DNA of 64,000 bases from Pseudoalteromonas rubra (GCF_000238295.3 NZ_AHCD03000044.1:992001-1056000); one strand, 5' to 3'. Shown: positions 15,383-23,019, numbered from the stretch's first letter. Numbers and translations are program-made. The notes: a model not told the origin generated them from the sequence alone.

Positions 15383-16279
15383 ATGTCTAATCAATTTAAT
15401 GTGTTGTCGATGAATACTCATCTGTTTGTAGATAGTTCACCTGGATTTTTCGACACTAGTCTAATCTATTTAGATAAGCAGCGAGCTGAGAAAATTATTG
15501 AGTTAAGCAACGGTAATTTCAATGTCATTGGTTTGACCGAGGTGTGGGGTGACAAAATGCGGCGCCAAATGGCGACGGCTTTTGACGGGTACAATACGTT
15601 TATTCCTCAGGCTGACTCAAAAACAGCCTTTGTTGCAGGCAGCCCGGGCATGACGTTAAGCGTGAAAGGTCAATGGGCAGGCGGCTATCAACCGAGCTTT
15701 GTATTTTATCAAGATATGGTTGGTGCCGACAAGCTCGCGTTTAAAGGTGTTTCCACAGCAATCACCCGAGTTAATGGACAAGTGCTTGGTTTGGTACAAA
15801 CTCATGCACAAGCTAGTTATACTGAAACTGAAAAAAGGGATACCAAAGCCAGAGATCGTCAATTTAGACAAACATTATTCCCAGCTATCGTGCATCTACA
15901 AAACTTGCTTGAAAGCCTGTCAATCAAGGCTCCAATTATACTATTGGGTGATTTAAATGTGGTTGCCGATACGAATGAATATAAGTGGTTTTTGAACGAA
16001 CTTGAGCAGCTTGGTTTTTATGATTGCTGGACTAAAGTGAATGGCAGCCAACCGGGGTACACTTATGAACCCAGAAAAAACGCTTTGGTTAAACGTTGGG
16101 ACAAAACCCAAGTAGCCCCCCAGCGGCTTGATTACATTTTTTTAAATCCTAATAACAGCGGTTATCGTTGTACTCAAATGTCAGTACTTTCGCAGTGGAA
16201 ACTCACCACAGCGACTTCTGACTCAGATTTGTCAGATCATTATCCGGTCAGTGCATGTTTTGAAAAAGCCCCGGCTTAA
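15383..16279 (+). CDS. Sphingomyelinase-like endonuclease/exonuclease/phosphatase (EEP) protein
   Basis: A 298-residue metal-dependent phosphodiesterase of the DNase I/EEP superfamily. All catalytic blocks are present: an opening N-x-H (MNTHLF), metal-binding Glu in GLTEVW, VQTHAQA, GDLNVVAD, RLDYIF and the C-terminal SDHYPV with the catalytic Asp-His. The TEVW, RLDYIF and SDHYPV forms are closest to bacterial and eukaryotic neutral sphingomyelinases, though a nuclease or inositol phosphatase cannot be excluded. There is no signal peptide. It follows an aegerolysin-like gene, whose family binds sphingolipids, on the plus strand inside a minus-strand island. It ends convergently with the next gene. 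Confidence 0.8.
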   Translation: MSNQFNVLSMNTHLFVDSSPGFFDTSLIYLDKQRAEKIIELSNGNFNVIGLTEVWGDKMRRQMATAFDGYNTFIPQADSKTAFVAGSPGMTLSVKGQWAGGYQPSFVFYQDMVGADKLAFKGVSTAITRVNGQVLGLVQTHAQASYTETEKRDTKARDRQFRQTLFPAIVHLQNLLESLSIKAPIILLGDLNVVADTNEYKWFLNELEQLGFYDCWTKVNGSQPGYTYEPRKNALVKRWDKTQVAPQRLDYIFLNPNNSGYRCTQMSVLSQWKLTTATSDSDLSDHYPVSACFEKAPA

Positions 16280-16347
16280 GAAGCTTTGAAGAGTCAGAGG
16301 CTTCGGGGCCAGGCTCTTATCCAGGCGAGTAATCTTGAGCGTTTATA

Positions 16348-16881
16348 CTATTGGAGTGGAAATTGCGCACGGCGTGCATAGCAATAAGCGAGTACGATAT
16401 TCGCATACTTCTCTCCTTCAAACTCACCGGTATAAATTGCTGTATCCAGCTCTTCCTGAGTAAGATCTTCAGCAGCGACAACAATCACTTTTCTTCTTTT
16501 TAGCGCTTTAACTATTGCCATGTCTTCTTTGTAGAAATCTATTTCCTTTAACTCTTTGTTGGATGCTGCTGAGATACCCTGTTTGTCACCATGAGTGCCA
16601 CTAATTATTAACGTCCACTCCTTATCACTGATAGTATTTAATAATTTTACAGTGCCTGCTTGAGTTGTCGGTTGTGTCGCCGAATACACCATATGATCAC
16701 CGTAAAGAATACCTGTATAGTTGTTATCGTTTCTACCACCGCATTGTATTGTTCCTGCTGGTAATACTGTATTATTTATACGGTTATTGTAGCGAGTGTT
16801 TACTTTAATGTTAGAAGAGCTAAACTTGCCATTTATATTGCCACGATAATGCTCTTTTGGTTTTGTTAATCGTTCATACAT
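16348..16881 (-). CDS. Unknown protein, possible clan-CD (caspase-fold) peptidase
   Basis: A 177-residue protein not securely recognized. The N-terminus is Asn/Arg/Tyr-rich. Two blocks recall the catalytic dyad of clan CD cysteine peptidases: a hydrophobic strand ending in His-Gly (WTLIISGTHGD) and a later one ending in Cys (ANIVLAYCYARR), separated by about 70 residues including a VKALKRRKVIVVAAEDL strand. The spacing fits a small caspase fold, but the usual Asp/Ser before or after the Cys is not convincing. It looks AT-richer than its neighbours. AAAGGA precedes the ATG. No regulon-type box lies upstream. It may be a late-acquired cargo or toxin gene. Confidence 0.6.
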   Translation of the reverse strand: MYERLTKPKEHYRGNINGKFSSSNIKVNTRYNNRINNTVLPAGTIQCGGRNDNNYTGILYGDHMVYSATQPTTQAGTVKLLNTISDKEWTLIISGTHGDKQGISAASNKELKEIDFYKEDMAIVKALKRRKVIVVAAEDLTQEELDTAIYTGEFEGEKYANIVLAYCYARRAQFPLQ

Positions 16882-16959
16882 ATTTAAATCCTTTCTGAAT
16901 TTTCATTGTGTGCTGGATAAAAAGTAATACCTATCTTTTTCCCGTATATCTATCTTAAT

Positions 16960-17406
16960 CTACCTTAGCCCCCCCAGTTTTAGCGCCATATTTCCCCAGT
17001 CTGTGGCCTGTTGCTCAAGCTTTGGATCGTCATTCACCGCCACACCATTGACCTCTGTGGTAGGCTGCACCATACCGAGTGCCTGCTGAGCAACATGGCC
17101 CAGTTCATGGGGCAGATGTTTCTCCTGACCGGGCGACAGATAGATATCACGTCCTTGTGCATATGCGTGAGCTTGAACCAGAGCCGGTTTGGGTGAGTTG
17201 TAGTGCACCCGCACATCAGCCAGATTCACACCAGTAAGTTTTTCCATGCCTCGTCTCAGACGTGGCGGTAGGGCACAGCTATGTGGACTTCTCAGATACT
17301 TGCCCGATGCAGGTATTTGACGAAGTTGCACTAAAGCAGGTCTTTGCAGGACCAAATGACGGTGTTTGGTCAAATATTGATAATGCGCCATAGTGTGTTG
17401 AACCAT
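16960..17406 (-). CDS. DUF4157 protein with HELGH zinc motif
   Basis: A 148-residue protein of the DUF4157 family. Hallmarks are the lead-in MEKLTGVNLADVRVHYNS, the AYAQGRDIYLSPG strand, and the zinc-peptidase motif HELGHVAQQ near residue 100. DUF4157 domains are typically found at the front of toxins carried by extracellular contractile injection systems and other interbacterial or anti-eukaryotic effectors. Here the domain stands alone with no toxin domain behind it. Promoter P4 puts its -10 only about 18 bases before the ATG, giving a very short leader; an ATG five codons in (17391) would give a more normal one. It is a single-gene unit of the R-body regulon. Confidence 0.85.
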   Translation of the reverse strand: MVQHTMAHYQYLTKHRHLVLQRPALVQLRQIPASGKYLRSPHSCALPPRLRRGMEKLTGVNLADVRVHYNSPKPALVQAHAYAQGRDIYLSPGQEKHLPHELGHVAQQALGMVQPTTEVNGVAVNDDPKLEQQATDWGNMALKLGGLR

Positions 17407-17423
17407 CTCAGTTACCTGCTTTT

Positions 17424-17477
17424 ACTATAGGACGACAGAGGAGTAGGGGATTGGTATTAAGTCGGGTCTGATTGGTA
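17424..17477 (-). promoter_or_regulatory. R-body regulon promoter P4
   Basis: On the minus strand: TACCAA (17477-17472), 15 bases, TACCAA (17456-17451), 21 bases, -10 TATAGT (17429-17424). Both boxes and the -10 have the same geometry as in P2. It drives the DUF4157 gene. Confidence 0.75.
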
Positions 17478-17519
17478 TTTACTATGGAGTATCATACAGA
17501 AAAATGGTTTTGAGCTAGT

Positions 17520-17538
17520 AAAAAGACCCGAACGGGTC
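17520..17538 (-). terminator. Terminator of the ten-gene reb operon
   Basis: GACCCG (17525-17530) pairs with CGGGTC (17533-17538). On the minus strand TTTTT follows (plus-strand A-run at 17520-17524). It lies 30 bases past the last gene of the operon. The 2-nt inner loop is tight, so the stem likely opens by a base pair or two. Confidence 0.7.
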
Positions 17539-17567
17539 GGGTACTTTGCTTGCCATTACTACATATT

Positions 17568-17825
17568 TTATTCTGTTGCAGCGACTGCCTGTGTGGCTTC
17601 TCGCTCTGCCTCTTCTGGTGTTACTGCAGAAGGAGGAGTGAAAGCTTGCTGGGCTACGCTCTGATCAGCGGCGATTACTGCGTTAGTCGCAACCTGCTCT
17701 GCTTGTTCAGGGGTTGAAGTGGTATAGCCTGTAGATTGTGCTGCTGTGTCGGCATCGGCCTGGGCAACAGCCTGCATGGCTTGTTGCTCAGCGTTTGATA
17801 CTTCTTGTTCTGTCGTATTGGTCAT
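17568..17825 (-). CDS. Small acidic Ala/Gln/Thr-rich protein of the reb operon
   Basis: An 85-residue protein of low complexity, with no Trp or Cys and almost no basic residues. It repeats short units of the type EQA-x-x-A and EA-x-x-A (EQQAMQAVAQADAD, PEQAEQVATNAV, PEEAEREATQAVA), which suggests an acidic helical or disordered chain. I do not recognize a family, and it lacks the RebB core. AAGGA nine bases before ATG supports translation. It closes the long operon, directly before a terminator. It could be an assembly co-factor. Confidence 0.65.
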   Translation of the reverse strand: MTNTTEQEVSNAEQQAMQAVAQADADTAAQSTGYTTSTPEQAEQVATNAVIAADQSVAQQAFTPPSAVTPEEAEREATQAVAATE

Positions 17826-17852
17826 GATGGTTTTTCCTTACTAATGGTAGAG

Positions 17853-19274
17853 TTATGCACTTTGGAGTGCGTCAAATGGCCCTTCAACCCAGACCTGATT
17901 ATGGGTAAACAGGTTAAGTAACTCCATGGGTCTGGAACTGGCGAGCTCGGAAAAAGAGGTTTCCCAGATATTTCGATGGGAGCGTACCTTAATCAGTTTG
18001 TGCTTGTCTTGTTGCCAGTCAAGTGGCAGGAAGACGCACTTTTCCTTGGCTTTTTGTCCATATAGTTTGTCTTTAGCAGACAGAAATACCAGGTTACGTC
18101 GTTGGGTTTGCGCGAGCTGGGATTCTTCAACACAATAGCGTAATGACGCTCTAAACCAGTTAGGAAAGGCGTCGCCTGCGGCTGTACTACTTTGATGAGT
18201 GATTGATTTTGTTTTGTTTTCACCAGCTGTCAGTGTGCTGGTTTGATGATGCCAGGTGTGCAGGGCATCTATGCTCATACTTTTATATTGCAAGATGGGC
18301 AATGTATCGATAAACACAGGTAAATCTTTGTGGTCACTGCGTTTAAATTGGGTATAGGCCCGGTGCAGTTGGCCAAGCGTCGCGAGCCGTGCAACGACCA
18401 ATTCTGGCCGATTTAGCCCAAGCATCTCAATGCTGGTATAGCCCTTACTGAGCTGTGCGACTTTTTCCTGACCTAAAGACTGAAACCACTCAGCAAAGCC
18501 CGGTAATTGCGATAAGTCAGAGGTGTGCTGCAAAATTTCAGGGTGAGACCAGATCTTTTTTTCAGCCTCAGCAAAGCTCATCGCACCTGTATCCATCAGA
18601 TAGGCACAGAGTAAATCGAAGGGGTAGGCGCGAGCTGTAACGGGGTCGAAGCGAATGTAGTGTCTGGGCTCATCCGTATAAGGGTTGACGAGCAGTGGTT
18701 GCTCCTGGTCAATGCTCACTGCAGGGAGGCGTTGGCCAATCAGTGGAAATTGGCCACCTTTGTATTTGTCATTGCAAGCATCGCAGACATAGATCAGGTT
18801 TTCCTGTTGATAGGCCAGCAGGTAGTAGGGCGAGCATGTGACAACCCGAGCTTGTTGTGGGGGGGCGTTTTTTTCCAGTAGTTCAACAGGCCTGATATGG
18901 CCGATTTTGCCGGCATTGGTTGCCGACAAGTAGCTCTCACAGTAGCCACAGCACCCCTGGTTTAAATGCTGAAAATGTGACTTGAGGTGCTCTGCTGAGA
19001 ACAACGCCGTATCAAATGCGCCATAATTAAATCCGGTCTGAATCGTATCACTGGGTTGGTCACCCGCTCTAAGCGTGATTAACACCAGGTTGTCTACTAA
19101 GTCAGGGGCGTAACCTTCTTCAATGAGTTGCTGGCGGTCCTCTGTCGTCAGGGTATGGTACATAGGTGCATCAACCAGGCGAGTGATTAGCTCTTTCATT
19201 TGCCGGGTTGCGGCAGCGGTTTTGACTTTCTCATCAGGTAACAAGGCCACGGGTTTAAAGTTGATTTTGATCAT
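17853..19274 (-). CDS. HNH-type (TIGR02646/PtuB-like) protein
   Basis: A 473-residue protein. Residues about 85-190 carry an HNH-like zinc module: CCGYCESYL, then GHIRPVELL in place of the common E-H-F-R-P-K, then YVCDACNDKYKGGQFPL, and PLLVNPYTDEPRHYIRFD downstream. This order is that of the TIGR02646 family, which includes PtuB of Septu and retron defence systems. The C-terminal 250 residues are helical and unrecognized. As a nuclease it would cut DNA, perhaps as a released toxin or a guard of the locus. The His-Ile-Arg-Pro variant may still chelate metal. Weak AGGA lies 11 bases before the ATG. It lies within the reb operon. Confidence 0.7.
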   Translation of the reverse strand: MIKINFKPVALLPDEKVKTAAATRQMKELITRLVDAPMYHTLTTEDRQQLIEEGYAPDLVDNLVLITLRAGDQPSDTIQTGFNYGAFDTALFSAEHLKSHFQHLNQGCCGYCESYLSATNAGKIGHIRPVELLEKNAPPQQARVVTCSPYYLLAYQQENLIYVCDACNDKYKGGQFPLIGQRLPAVSIDQEQPLLVNPYTDEPRHYIRFDPVTARAYPFDLLCAYLMDTGAMSFAEAEKKIWSHPEILQHTSDLSQLPGFAEWFQSLGQEKVAQLSKGYTSIEMLGLNRPELVVARLATLGQLHRAYTQFKRSDHKDLPVFIDTLPILQYKSMSIDALHTWHHQTSTLTAGENKTKSITHQSSTAAGDAFPNWFRASLRYCVEESQLAQTQRRNLVFLSAKDKLYGQKAKEKCVFLPLDWQQDKHKLIKVRSHRNIWETSFSELASSRPMELLNLFTHNQVWVEGPFDALQSA

Positions 19275-19299
19275 CGCATGCTATTCCTGTTGCGAAGGG

Positions 19300-19806
19300 C
19301 TATTCGCCCCCGGACTCAGCGGCTGGTTGTGCTACCTCATGCTCAAAGGCTTGGTTTTGCTGCATTAATTGTTGTTCCATGTTTTTCAGGGTTGCTTCCA
19401 TGGCTTGTTGTGCGGCTTCTGCACTTTTTTTTGCGGCCAGCTCCTGCTCAGTAAAGACCTGTTTCATATGTGCATTTTGCGCCTCCAGGTGTTCAGCTTG
19501 CTGTTGTAACTGCGATTGTATCTGGTCGTCCTGATATGTATTTACAGTGCCCTCAGCCAGATTTTGGTCTTCGCTCTCAGCAGTGTGTGTATGTGAAGCC
19601 GTGTTTTCGAGCGCCTGGCTAATCAGGGACAGGTGTTGACGCGATTGATCAACAAGCTGTGATGATTGTTGCAATGACTGATCTATTGTTTGTCTGGCAC
19701 TGGCCAGCATGGTATCTATGTCTGATAAAATGGTGTTTAGTTGCGTTGGCATCACTGCCTGAGACAGCTGTTGAAATGCGGCTTTCTTTGGTTGCGTCGA
19801 GTTCAT
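19300..19806 (-). CDS. Coiled-coil protein of the reb operon
   Basis: A 168-residue Gln/Ala/Glu-rich protein that is almost wholly helical. Heptad-like stretches run through SQLVDQSRQHLSLISQAL and from about residue 85 to 155 (QLQQQAEHLEAQNAHMK, KSAEAAQQAMEATLKNMEQQL). There is no signal peptide or cysteine. The start at 19806 has AAAGGAA six bases upstream; a frame extending to 19839 would overlap the preceding gene with no ribosome site. I do not recognize a family. Coiled-coil composition and operon position suggest a structural or scaffolding role in R-bodies. Confidence 0.7.
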   Translation of the reverse strand: MNSTQPKKAAFQQLSQAVMPTQLNTILSDIDTMLASARQTIDQSLQQSSQLVDQSRQHLSLISQALENTASHTHTAESEDQNLAEGTVNTYQDDQIQSQLQQQAEHLEAQNAHMKQVFTEQELAAKKSAEAAQQAMEATLKNMEQQLMQQNQAFEHEVAQPAAESGGE

Positions 19807-19820
19807 GGTAGTTCCTTTAA

Positions 19821-20828
19821 TTAAGCAGCCACTGGCCAATGGTTAAACAGGCTTAAACACCCCTGACTATCCACATTGAGTACGGCTTCACTGTGGTGCA
19901 GGTTAAACAGGTAATGCCGACATTCCCCTGCCTGACAGACATAGCTGTCATTGGCAAGCGTATTTATCAATGCACTTTGCAATGCCGTGAGGTAGTCGTT
20001 TGCTGCCTGTACTACATCGGCTTTATCCAGGTCAATATTGAGCACAATGTTGAGTAAACCAGCGCTAAAACTGCTAAACCCAAGGTTTTTACCGCCTTCA
20101 TGCCATTGCTTGATTGCATTGTGTAAATCTATGGCTTGCAGTTCATACGTGACAACCGGTGAATCCAGGTTATTGATAACAACCGGGGCGAGCATTGCGA
20201 CCAGATCATCAGGGGAGCCTGTATGCCCATGTCGACTGTTTTTCCAGGCAAGGTAGATACAAAAGTAGTGGGCAAACTCGCTGAGGTTCTGCGCTTGTTT
20301 GGTTGCCCATTGACAGGCTGGGATCACGAGCTGATTAGACAATTCGTAGGTTTCTTCGCTAAAACATATTACGCTGTACAGTGTTAGCTGATCTTTAAAA
20401 GAGGCACCCCAGCCAAGCGCGTGGTAATTCAGGTTGTAGCGTCGGTAAAATAACGCAATCTTGTTTAGATTAGCGCTGTCTACTAAACGATATTTGGATA
20501 GGATCCCCGTCAATCTTGCTTTGTCTGTATCTGACTCATGACTACTGAATACAGCTAAATCCCTCAGGTCATTGGTGCTTAGTTCGTGCAACTTTTTAAC
20601 ATCTACAGACAAGGGGATTTTATCCAGATATATCAAAGTTGAATTCATCAGCCCCAGATAGAGCTGCTCAACAAACTGTGCCTCAGAAGAAAATGACAGG
20701 GTATCACTTTGCTGAATTAATGCGTTGACGCTTTGCTCTCCCTGACTGAGAAATTGGATCAGTGTCTGAATCTTGTCCGAAAACTGTTCTAATTGCTCGA
20801 TCTCTTTATTATTTACTATGATCGTCAT
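19821..20828 (-). CDS. Unrecognized helical protein of the reb operon
   Basis: A 335-residue protein with no signal peptide or membrane segment. It begins MTIIVNNKEIEQLEQFSDK and is helix-rich with scattered aromatic residues (FYRRYNLNYHALGWG, FAHYFCIYLAWKNSRHG). Near the C-terminus YVCQAGECRHYLFNLHHSEAV holds two Cys and three His that might bind a metal. No family is recognized. The start at 20828 has AGAGG six bases upstream; an upstream GTG at 20849 is less likely. It is placed between the diverged RebB paralogues and the coiled-coil gene. Function unknown. Confidence 0.65.
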   Translation of the reverse strand: MTIIVNNKEIEQLEQFSDKIQTLIQFLSQGEQSVNALIQQSDTLSFSSEAQFVEQLYLGLMNSTLIYLDKIPLSVDVKKLHELSTNDLRDLAVFSSHESDTDKARLTGILSKYRLVDSANLNKIALFYRRYNLNYHALGWGASFKDQLTLYSVICFSEETYELSNQLVIPACQWATKQAQNLSEFAHYFCIYLAWKNSRHGHTGSPDDLVAMLAPVVINNLDSPVVTYELQAIDLHNAIKQWHEGGKNLGFSSFSAGLLNIVLNIDLDKADVVQAANDYLTALQSALINTLANDSYVCQAGECRHYLFNLHHSEAVLNVDSQGCLSLFNHWPVAA

Positions 20829-20867
20829 AATTGCCTCTTTAGCCGACACTGTACTGTCGGCGTCTAT

Positions 20868-21227
20868 CTAGCTACCGCCACTTGGAAACTTTTCCAGCAA
20901 ATCGCTTGCTGAGCTACCTACTTCGCCAAAGTTTTTGGTGCCATTTTCAACCATTTTATTTGCGGCTTCAATAATGCCAGTGAACTCTTGTACATTCCCG
21001 GTCGCGAGCATCTGGGAAATGGCTACACCCATAGCCGTAGTTGCCATTGTATTGATATTCCTTAGATTATCTGTGGCGTCCTGGATAGCTATGGCCGTCG
21101 ATTGTGAGACCGACTGATAGGCTTTCCCGGCACCCGAGAGCTTGTTTAGCTCACCGCTCAGACTGGCATTCTTAATTATATCCAGTGATGCCTGTGTCGA
21201 TGGCCCGACATTGGTTAACTCGTTCAT
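20868..21227 (-). CDS. Diverged RebB-like protein (119 aa)
   Basis: A 119-residue Ala/Ser/Thr/Asn-rich helical protein. The central stretch STAIAIQDATDNLRNINTMATTAMGVAISQML resembles the second half of RebB proteins (S-T-Q-x-x-A-...-A-A-T-x-M-G-V). The N-terminal ITD-V-TQ-NV signature is missing, and the C-terminus is extended and acidic/Gly-Ser-rich (SASDLLEKFPSGGS). Either a far-diverged Reb subunit or an accessory such as RebC/RebD is plausible. AGAGG precedes the ATG. It is cotranscribed with clear RebB genes. Confidence 0.55.
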   Translation of the reverse strand: MNELTNVGPSTQASLDIIKNASLSGELNKLSGAGKAYQSVSQSTAIAIQDATDNLRNINTMATTAMGVAISQMLATGNVQEFTGIIEAANKMVENGTKNFGEVGSSASDLLEKFPSGGS

Positions 21228-21268
21228 ATGCTGTGCCTCTTTGGGTTAATCTTGTGCTGTTAGTGCCC

Positions 21269-21604
21269 CTAAGATTGTGAATTATCTTTCGCATCTGTGT
21301 GCTGTTTAAGCAGCTCCTGAACGAGTGCTTCTATTTGACTCAGATCCGCCTTTTCATCGGGCGCCGGTTTTTTCTCGGGCATGGGTGGTGATTGTTGCAG
21401 CATTTTTGCGCAACTGGCCGCCACTGCTGCTGAGGCAGATGTTTGCGCATTTTGCTGCGTTGAAATGGCGTTGAACATCGACATACCTATGGTTTCGGTT
21501 GCGGCGACATTAAGCATACCCATTGACTGCACAGGGGCAGAGCCCATCATCAGGGTATTTACTTGGTTTACCGAGTCGGTAATTTGGTCATTGACTGTAC
21601 TCAT
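21269..21604 (-). CDS. RebB-family protein with C-terminal extension
   Basis: A 111-residue protein. The first half is a clear RebB core: VNDQITDSVNQVNTLMMGSAPVQSMGMLNVAATETIGMSMFNA, then STQQNAQTSASAAVAASCAKM. A Pro/Lys-rich linker (PPMPEKKPAPDEK) and a short amphipathic helix (LSQIEALVQELLKQ) follow, an addition the short RebB copies lack. The tail could regulate polymerisation or anchor a partner. AGGAAAG is positioned before the ATG. It is 14 bases downstream of the next small reb-like gene. Confidence 0.8.
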   Translation of the reverse strand: MSTVNDQITDSVNQVNTLMMGSAPVQSMGMLNVAATETIGMSMFNAISTQQNAQTSASAAVAASCAKMLQQSPPMPEKKPAPDEKADLSQIEALVQELLKQHTDAKDNSQS

Positions 21605-21618
21605 AAAGACTTTCCTCG

Positions 21619-21810
21619 TTATCCTGGTTTAATTGCAGCAGTGCCCACAGCTATCATGAGTGCACAGCATTGCGCGACAGCCGCGCTGGATGTAACCTGG
21701 CTTCTTGCTTCGTTTTGAACTGCATTTTCCATCAGCAACGAAATTGAATGGCCCATTGAAGTAGACGCCGCCGCCAGCGAAAAGGCTTGTGCATTAAAGG
21801 TATTTAGCAC
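21619..21810 (-). CDS. Short RebB/RebD-like protein (63 aa)
   Basis: A 63-residue helical protein reading like a RebB core without its N-terminal signature: AASTSMGHSISLLMENAVQNEARSQ, then VTSSAAVAQCCALMIAVGTAAI. The M-G-x-x-x-x-L-M-x-N-A-V-x-x-E/Q-Q segment matches RebB proteins in general. It starts with GTG and has AAGGAG nine bases upstream. It may be a truncated subunit that caps or nucleates ribbons. Lying between two larger reb genes in one operon supports that it is real. Confidence 0.7.
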   Translation of the reverse strand: MLNTFNAQAFSLAAASTSMGHSISLLMENAVQNEARSQVTSSAAVAQCCALMIAVGTAAIKPG

Positions 21811-21888
21811 TATATTTTCTCCTTATATGTAGCGGGTGTGAACCAGACGAAAGAGGTACTGATAGCCAGTATCAGTACCCTGAGCGAC

Positions 21889-22155
21889 TTAACGGAATAC
21901 GCGTGAAATGCCTTCCGCCGTCGTCGCTGTGTTAAGGCCCAGCAAGGTATCTACGCCTTGCACAAGCGCAGCCTGAGCAGTTACGCTGTTGTTTTGCTGG
22001 CCAGATGTCGCATTGTGTGCAGCATTTGATAACGCCTGGCTGGTTGCAATCATAAAGTTACCTGTGGCGACAGCAGGTGCGTCTCCCAGTACTTTAGTGT
22101 TCACTTGTGAGACTGAATCGGTAATTTGACTGTTTACAGCGGTTGGAAATGCCAT
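21889..22155 (-). CDS. rebB: RebB-family R-body protein (copy 2)
   Basis: An 88-residue RebB: VNSQITDSVSQVNTKVLGDAPAV, TGNFMIATSQALSNAAHNA, QQNNSVTAQAALVQGVDTLL. It is the most diverged of the four short copies: LVQGVDTLLGL replaces TTMGVTTLYSI, and the C-terminus is LNTATTAEGISRVFR. AAAGGAA is present before the ATG. Related subunits with small differences in helix 2 suggest a mixed polymer. Confidence 0.9.
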   Translation of the reverse strand: MAFPTAVNSQITDSVSQVNTKVLGDAPAVATGNFMIATSQALSNAAHNATSGQQNNSVTAQAALVQGVDTLLGLNTATTAEGISRVFR

Positions 22156-22225
22156 AACTATTTTCCTTTTAGAGTTTTATATAATGGGCAATACAGCCCG
22201 GTTGTTGTTGACTGAGCCGACTTTG

Positions 22226-22492
22226 TTACGCAAAGATCTTGCTGGTGGCGACGCCAGTCGTTGCAGTGTCAATGGAGTAAAGAATATTCACACCCATTGT
22301 TGTTACCGCTTGCGCGGTAATATTTGCCTGTTGTTGTGCAGCGGTTGCGTTGTGTGCTGCATTAGCCAGCGCTTGCGAGGTTGCCTGGAACAAGTTGCCC
22401 ATCGCAATGGATGGGGCATCGCCCAGCACCTGTACATTGGCTTGTGTAACAGAGTCTGTTATTTGACTGTTTACCGCGGTTGGAAAAGCCAT
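22226..22492 (-). CDS. rebB: RebB-family R-body protein (copy 3)
   Basis: An 88-residue RebB: VNSQITDSVTQANVQVLGDAPSI, MGNLFQATSQALANAAHNA, QQQANITAQAVTTMGVNILYSIDTATTG. It is very close to the copies at 9010 and 22627. The start at 22492 has AAGGA eight bases upstream; a frame extending to 22543 would add 17 residues lacking in all relatives. Confidence 0.92.
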   Translation of the reverse strand: MAFPTAVNSQITDSVTQANVQVLGDAPSIAMGNLFQATSQALANAAHNATAAQQQANITAQAVTTMGVNILYSIDTATTGVATSKIFA

Positions 22493-22626
22493 AGTGTCGT
22501 CCTTATTAATGTTTACAAATTCAGCCTGTGTTCCGGCTGTCATAATCAGTGTAGGTGAACTGTTATCCGGTATTTACCCGTATGCCAACGTGTTTAATGG
22601 TTGTGAGCAAGCCCGGACATAGGATC

Positions 22627-22926
22627 TTAGTTACCTAAGCCAGCTACGGGTTGTCTTTGCGGTTGCAAAATACGTTTGGTGGCGCTTCCGGTTACTGCTG
22701 TATCGATAGAGTAAAGCGTTGTCACGCCCATCGTAGTTGCTGCCTGGGCTGTCATTGCTGCTTGTTGCTGCGCAGAAGTTGCGTTGTGCGCTGCGTTGGC
22801 TAATGCCTGAGATGTTGCCTGAAACAGGTTGCCCATAGACATAGCGGGCGCATCGCCCAGTACTTTGACATTGGCTTGAGTGACGGAGTCCGTAATTTGG
22901 TCGTTAACTGCGGTTGGAAATGCCAT
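22627..22926 (-). CDS. rebB: RebB-family R-body protein (copy 4, first gene of the operon)
   Basis: A 99-residue RebB: VNDQITDSVTQANVKVLGDAPAM, MGNLFQATSQALANAAHNA, QQQAAMTAQAATTMGVTTLYSIDTAVTG. About ten extra residues (QPQRQPVAGLGN) close it. It is nearest to the isolated copy at 9010, pointing to recent duplication and relocation. AGGTGA lies before the ATG. As first gene after promoter P5, with three boxes, it is probably the most strongly expressed. Confidence 0.92.
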   Translation of the reverse strand: MAFPTAVNDQITDSVTQANVKVLGDAPAMSMGNLFQATSQALANAAHNATSAQQQAAMTAQAATTMGVTTLYSIDTAVTGSATKRILQPQRQPVAGLGN

Positions 22927-23019
22927 AATTTCACCTATTTGCTTTGAGTTTTTGATTGAAAATACGATTCTTGTGTTCGGCTCATCAGGTCTTCATGGAG
23001 TCGTCCAAACACTGCAATC

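Noticed and set aside
9684..17406. A complete contractile injection system
   Set aside because: Only the ATPase, LysM and DUF4157 types are present; no sheath, tube, baseplate, spike or fibre gene can be found in the window.
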